From assembly GCF_036373705.1 (NCBI RefSeq), contig NW_027102713.1, positions 1 to 64,000 of the forward strand: a stretch of 64,000 bases of DNA, given 5' to 3'. The position numbers were made by a program, and so were the translations under genes. Source of the DNA: Amia ocellicauda (taxonomy: Eukaryota > Chordata > Actinopteri > Amiiformes > Amiidae). The notes under the pieces were generated by a model that worked only from the letters and a program-made list of their open reading frames with translations, ran no database searches and had not been told where the DNA came from. Below are positions 60,988 to 64,000 of the stretch, piece by piece (within the stretch, counting starts at the first letter, position 1; the number at the start of each line of letters is the position of its first letter).

Positions 60988-61059
60988 AGGTCCCACCGAG
61001 ACTTAAACTCGGATCGCTGGATTCAGAGTCCAGAGTGCTAACCATTACACCATGGAACC
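60988..61059 (-). tRNA. tRNA-Gln(CTG) (U5), T-loop variant
   Basis: 72 nt, anticodon CTG. The T-loop reads TTTAAGT instead of TTCAAGT, so the nearly invariant C56, which pairs with G19 and is part of box B, is T. It is probably weak or inactive. Confidence 0.88.
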
Positions 61060-61194
61060 AAGCCCGCAGCCCTACTCTTGCCCGTGACGAAGGTTTCTTC
61101 TCTACGCACACGTCTCGCTCTGTCGCACGGCCAATTCCAGAGTGAGCCAAGTTGTGCCCAGAGTGCTGCGTGTGGCGGGTCACTTCCGGAGCCG

Positions 61195-61266
61195 TCCCTG
61201 GTGGTCTAGTGGTCAGGATTCGGCGCTCTCACCGCCGCGGCCTGGGTTCGATTCCCGGTCAGGGAA
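61195..61266 (+). tRNA. tRNA-Glu(CTC) (U5)
   Basis: 72 nt, anticodon CTC. The T stem has a T-G wobble (CTGGG/CCCGG) and should still fold. Confidence 0.93.
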
Positions 61267-61591
61267 AGTGGATGTGTTGCTCTTCCCCTAGGACCTGTAT
61301 GGTGCATTTTTTCTCTCTCTCTATCTGTGATTAAATCCTTACTTATATACATATGTCCATGAACGTTTCTGGAGCTCATGTAAATCACATCACACGACGG
61401 GCCGTGATCTTTTCGGTCACTTTGAAAGTTTTGCTCATGACATTCCTTTTCTATTGTGGCACGATGGCTGCCACCGAGGAAGGAAAGTCGTCCGCAGTTG
61501 GCTGCAAGCTTGCCTGAAGCGCAGGAAAGGACTTACTCGCGACGTGCCACTTAAAGACTGAAGAAGTGGGGGTCGGCCTCACCGAGAGCCC

Positions 61592-63453
61592 TGAGGATTA
61601 GCTCACGTGGTAGAGCGCTCGCTTAGCATTGTAGCGTTATGTTGGGTGTATTTGGATAAGAGCATTTGGGCTCTGAGCTGAAGCACTGATCTAAAGAAAA
61701 CCTCTCCCCCCCAAAGTTATCAGATTCCCTTAGCTCATCAGCTTGGAAGTGGTTTGCATCAAAGTGACAGTTTTGGGGAGGATGGCACCAAGAAGAGGCC
61801 AAATAGTTTGGAATTCTGCTATGAGATGTCTGGAGAAAGGGGCCTGTAGGTGATAAAAACTCTTTGAAGTGGACAAGAGCCGAAATCCCGACATAGAGCT
61901 ACGAACCCAGGCCAACCGGCATTTCCAAAAGATGGCATGGATTGACATCAGTCATAAATCAAGCCCCCCTCCAATAGGACACTGGGGGCTGAAACCGAAA
62001 TCCAATCTCAAAAACTCAAGAACCAATCACCTCTTGATCTGACAGACTATAAGGAACAGCGGACAGTCTTTCTCGCTCTCTCTCACCTGAACCAGTAACT
62101 CGCTGCCACAGCTCAACCTGTAGCTCTGTTGCCAGAACCGGAACCAGAAACTAACTAAGTCTTTGCCGGCAACAGAAGAGTTAAACTGGGAGAAGGAGAT
62201 TGAGCCGTACGAAGAATTCTTTTAAAGGACTTTATTAAATAAAGAACTTTACAGACTGCGCTGCCCGCCTGTGCCCACCTGATCAGTGGAGTTTTACAGC
62301 TGGACAATTGACTAAGTCGACTGTATACGAAAGTGTCAGTCATTTAAATAGCTATTTGAGTCTTAAGAAACTTGACCCATGGAACAAACACGGCCCTGCT
62401 TTCCTCAAAGACTTTGTCTTCAAATAAGTACGGTGAGAGACCCTGCTTGCCAAGAAGATTTTGTGCACAACCTTGGAGCCTTCAAACCAGTGGAAAATCT
62501 GTTTGGAAACGACTCTACTTTCGCGAAACCCCAACTTCCAGGTGTATCGACTGAGTGGAAGTTCTTGGACAAAGCCGAACCGGACTGCCTTTGTTCCAAA
62601 CCACACGGACCTCGTGCCGTGTGCTGTTATCTGAGCCCGAAGCCAGAGAGGCCTCTCTGCGACGAAGTTCAGATAAGTTTAACAGTTTGGAGTTCATGAT
62701 TCATGACATTTGAGAAATCAATTAGAAATGTTAATCTGTGATTCATAACTCTAGAATGTGTAATATCATTTAGTTTTCTTAAATATAAATGTGTGTTGCA
62801 TTAAACTGTTTTGTTGATAATTTTAGAAATAAAATCTGTCAACGCCGAGAAATATCTTCTCATTCCTGTTTAACTGTTTAGTCTGAAATTGACACAAGTT
62901 AATAGACATTAGATTATTGGTGGCTAATGATAGTAATGATAGGATCTTTCTCGGCACCTAAACGTGAATGAGACTGATATATATATATAACGTGAAGTTA
63001 CCTGACATAAATACTAACCTGCGTAGTTATTTAATGTCTGACTAATAATACTAACGAGAGACTCACCTTCGTCTTACTAACCGGTATTGTAGTCAATGTG
63101 TTTATAACCTTTTTTGTTTAACGATTTGTGTTATCATATGTGATCCCATGGTCTTTGATTTTGTCACGGAAGTGATTTGTCTTCGATTTGTTGATCTAGA
63201 GTTGAATTGTAATTAGTTTTTCCCTTTTGTATAATTAGTGTAGTGCTACATTTAGTCTTTGTTTTGAATACATTTGACAATTTATATCTTTGGAATTGGT
63301 GTCTGCATCCAATTATTACAGAAATTGAGTTCTACAAGATTCCAGGATTCGTGATAAGGTGATACTATGAATTCACTTCTTTAATTGAAATGTATAAGTG
63401 TACCTTACGCTACAGCATGCGAGAGGCAGCGGGATCGATGCCCGCATTCTCCA
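61592..63453 (+). pseudogene. Split tRNA-Ala(AGC) (U6)
   Basis: 5' half 61592-61629 and 3' half 63415-63453, GCAT at both junctions. Confidence 0.87.
61630..63414 (+). mobile_element. Solo-LTR-like element (U6)
   Basis: 1785 bp, same ends TGTAGC...GCTACA; slightly shorter than the U4 and U5 copies (about one break). Confidence 0.65.
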
Positions 63454-64000
63454 AGGCCTCAGGCGCTCGTGCCCCGGTATCGGGGGAGAGTCGCTCACTT
63501 TTCTTGCCGCAGACACAGGCGCAAGGCATTGCCTGTTTGCCGTAAGGTTATCAGACACAACGCGCCGGCGACGGCTGCAGCATTAGCACGCCGGCTGGCC
63601 CTTCCGAAGTTCCCCAAAAACGACCGAGATGCCGCTTCGACGTCGTAACCCCAGGAACGACCGCAAAGGCACTCCAACCCTCAATCTTCCGATCCGAAGT
63701 CAGACCGAAGAGACTGTATGATGTTTTAGATTAAAGATAGTATGCAGACCGAGCAAGTTAGATTTATCGAGCTAGCAAACAGCAATTGAGGCACCTGTTC
63801 GGGACGTACCCTGTTGAAATTCCTGTCAACGATAAAAGGATCAAACGGTGGAGAAAAAGCCCGCAGGATGTTTGTCAAAACTCTGTTTGTGGACTGAATG
63901 GCTTTCCCAGATTGGCAGGGACTGTTTTTGGTATTGACTGAGGGACAGTTGTAAAAGACAACCTCTCACCAGACCTCTGGCATACACCAAAGAAAGCCAC

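Larger units (their letters stand above)
57778..61293. repeat. tRNA satellite unit U5 (full, 3.52 kb)
   Basis: Follows U4 with no Polinton between, so it shows the uninterrupted junction GACCTGTGTGGTGCA. Contents as U1; spacers 57784-58074 and 59982-60987 hold no gene that I can see. Confidence 0.9.
61294..64000. repeat. tRNA satellite unit U6 (cut by window end)
   Basis: Starts CCTGTATGGTGCATTTTT. It holds the split tRNA-Ala and the LTR-like element; the tRNA-Gln and tRNA-Glu positions lie beyond the window. Spacers 61300-61591 and 63454-64000 have no gene that I can see. Confidence 0.9.

Noticed and set aside
1-64000. The tandem structure as an assembly artefact
   Set aside because: The copies and units carry scattered private differences and different spacing (22.0 and 18.5 kb), so they are not exact duplicates. 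Long reads would still be the final test.
1-64000. CRISPR arrays, bacterial operons or riboswitches
   Set aside because: No spaced short direct repeats or bacterial signals; the tandem repeats seen are satellite units, TIRs and microsatellites of a eukaryotic genome.

Overview
The window is vertebrate nuclear DNA, most likely from a fish or another cold-blooded aquatic vertebrate. The evidence is canonical eukaryotic tRNA-Gln(CTG) and tRNA-Glu(CTC) genes almost identical to those known from vertebrates, GT-AG introns, TATA boxes with AATAAA signals, a solo-LTR-like insertion, and large Polinton (Maverick) elements. The species cannot be named from sequence alone. No bacterial gene is present.

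Two kinds of sequence alternate. (1) A tandem tRNA satellite with a unit of about 3.52 kb (short form 2.81 kb). Full units hold, left to right, a tRNA-Ala(AGC) gene split by a 1.83-kb LTR-like element, a minus-strand tRNA-Gln(CTG) and a plus-strand tRNA-Glu(CTC). Units lie at 13706-17228 (U1), 17229-20043 (U2, short), 35750-38564 (U3, short), 54262-57777 (U4), 57778-61293 (U5) and 61294-64000 (U6, cut by the window edge). (2) Three Polinton copies: A at 1-13705 (left end outside the window), B at 20044-35749 and C at 38565-54261. B and C have 181-bp terminal inverted repeats, and every visible end abuts the same 6-bp CCTGTG. The copies therefore descend from one insertion, 27 bp beyond a tRNA-Glu gene, that was later multiplied together with its satellite neighbour as a higher-order repeat of 18.5 kb (B to C) or 22.0 kb (A to B).

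Polinton layout: a left arm on the plus strand has three probable early genes (an unrecognised 236-aa protein with an acidic tail, a 282-aa protein with a Cys/His cluster, a 168-aa candidate BCL2-like protein with a possible N-terminal lipid anchor), then integrase with a chromodomain, minor capsid/penton protein, a basic core-like protein, major capsid protein and an adenain-like protease. A convergent right arm on the minus strand has a candidate six-exon gene, a Pro/Ser-rich protein, a small repeat-bearing ORF, protein-primed type DNA polymerase B, packaging ATPase, a small basic Gly-Gly protein and a 247-aa protein. Together these form replication (POLB), integration (INT), packaging (ATP) and virion (MCP, mCP, PRO) modules. 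Copy A looks whole over the part seen; B has about two breaks (capsid block, protease) and C about one (capsid block). The copies are nearly identical and the left and right TIRs differ at only a few of 181 positions, so the insertion and its amplification look recent.

The best leads are the shared-TSD higher-order repeat built from a Polinton and tRNA genes, the placement of the Polinton TIR where the tRNA-Glu terminator lies, the multi-exon Polinton gene whose introns are all phase 1, the LTR-like element sitting exactly in a tRNA anticodon loop, and the acylation-motif BCL2-like candidate.
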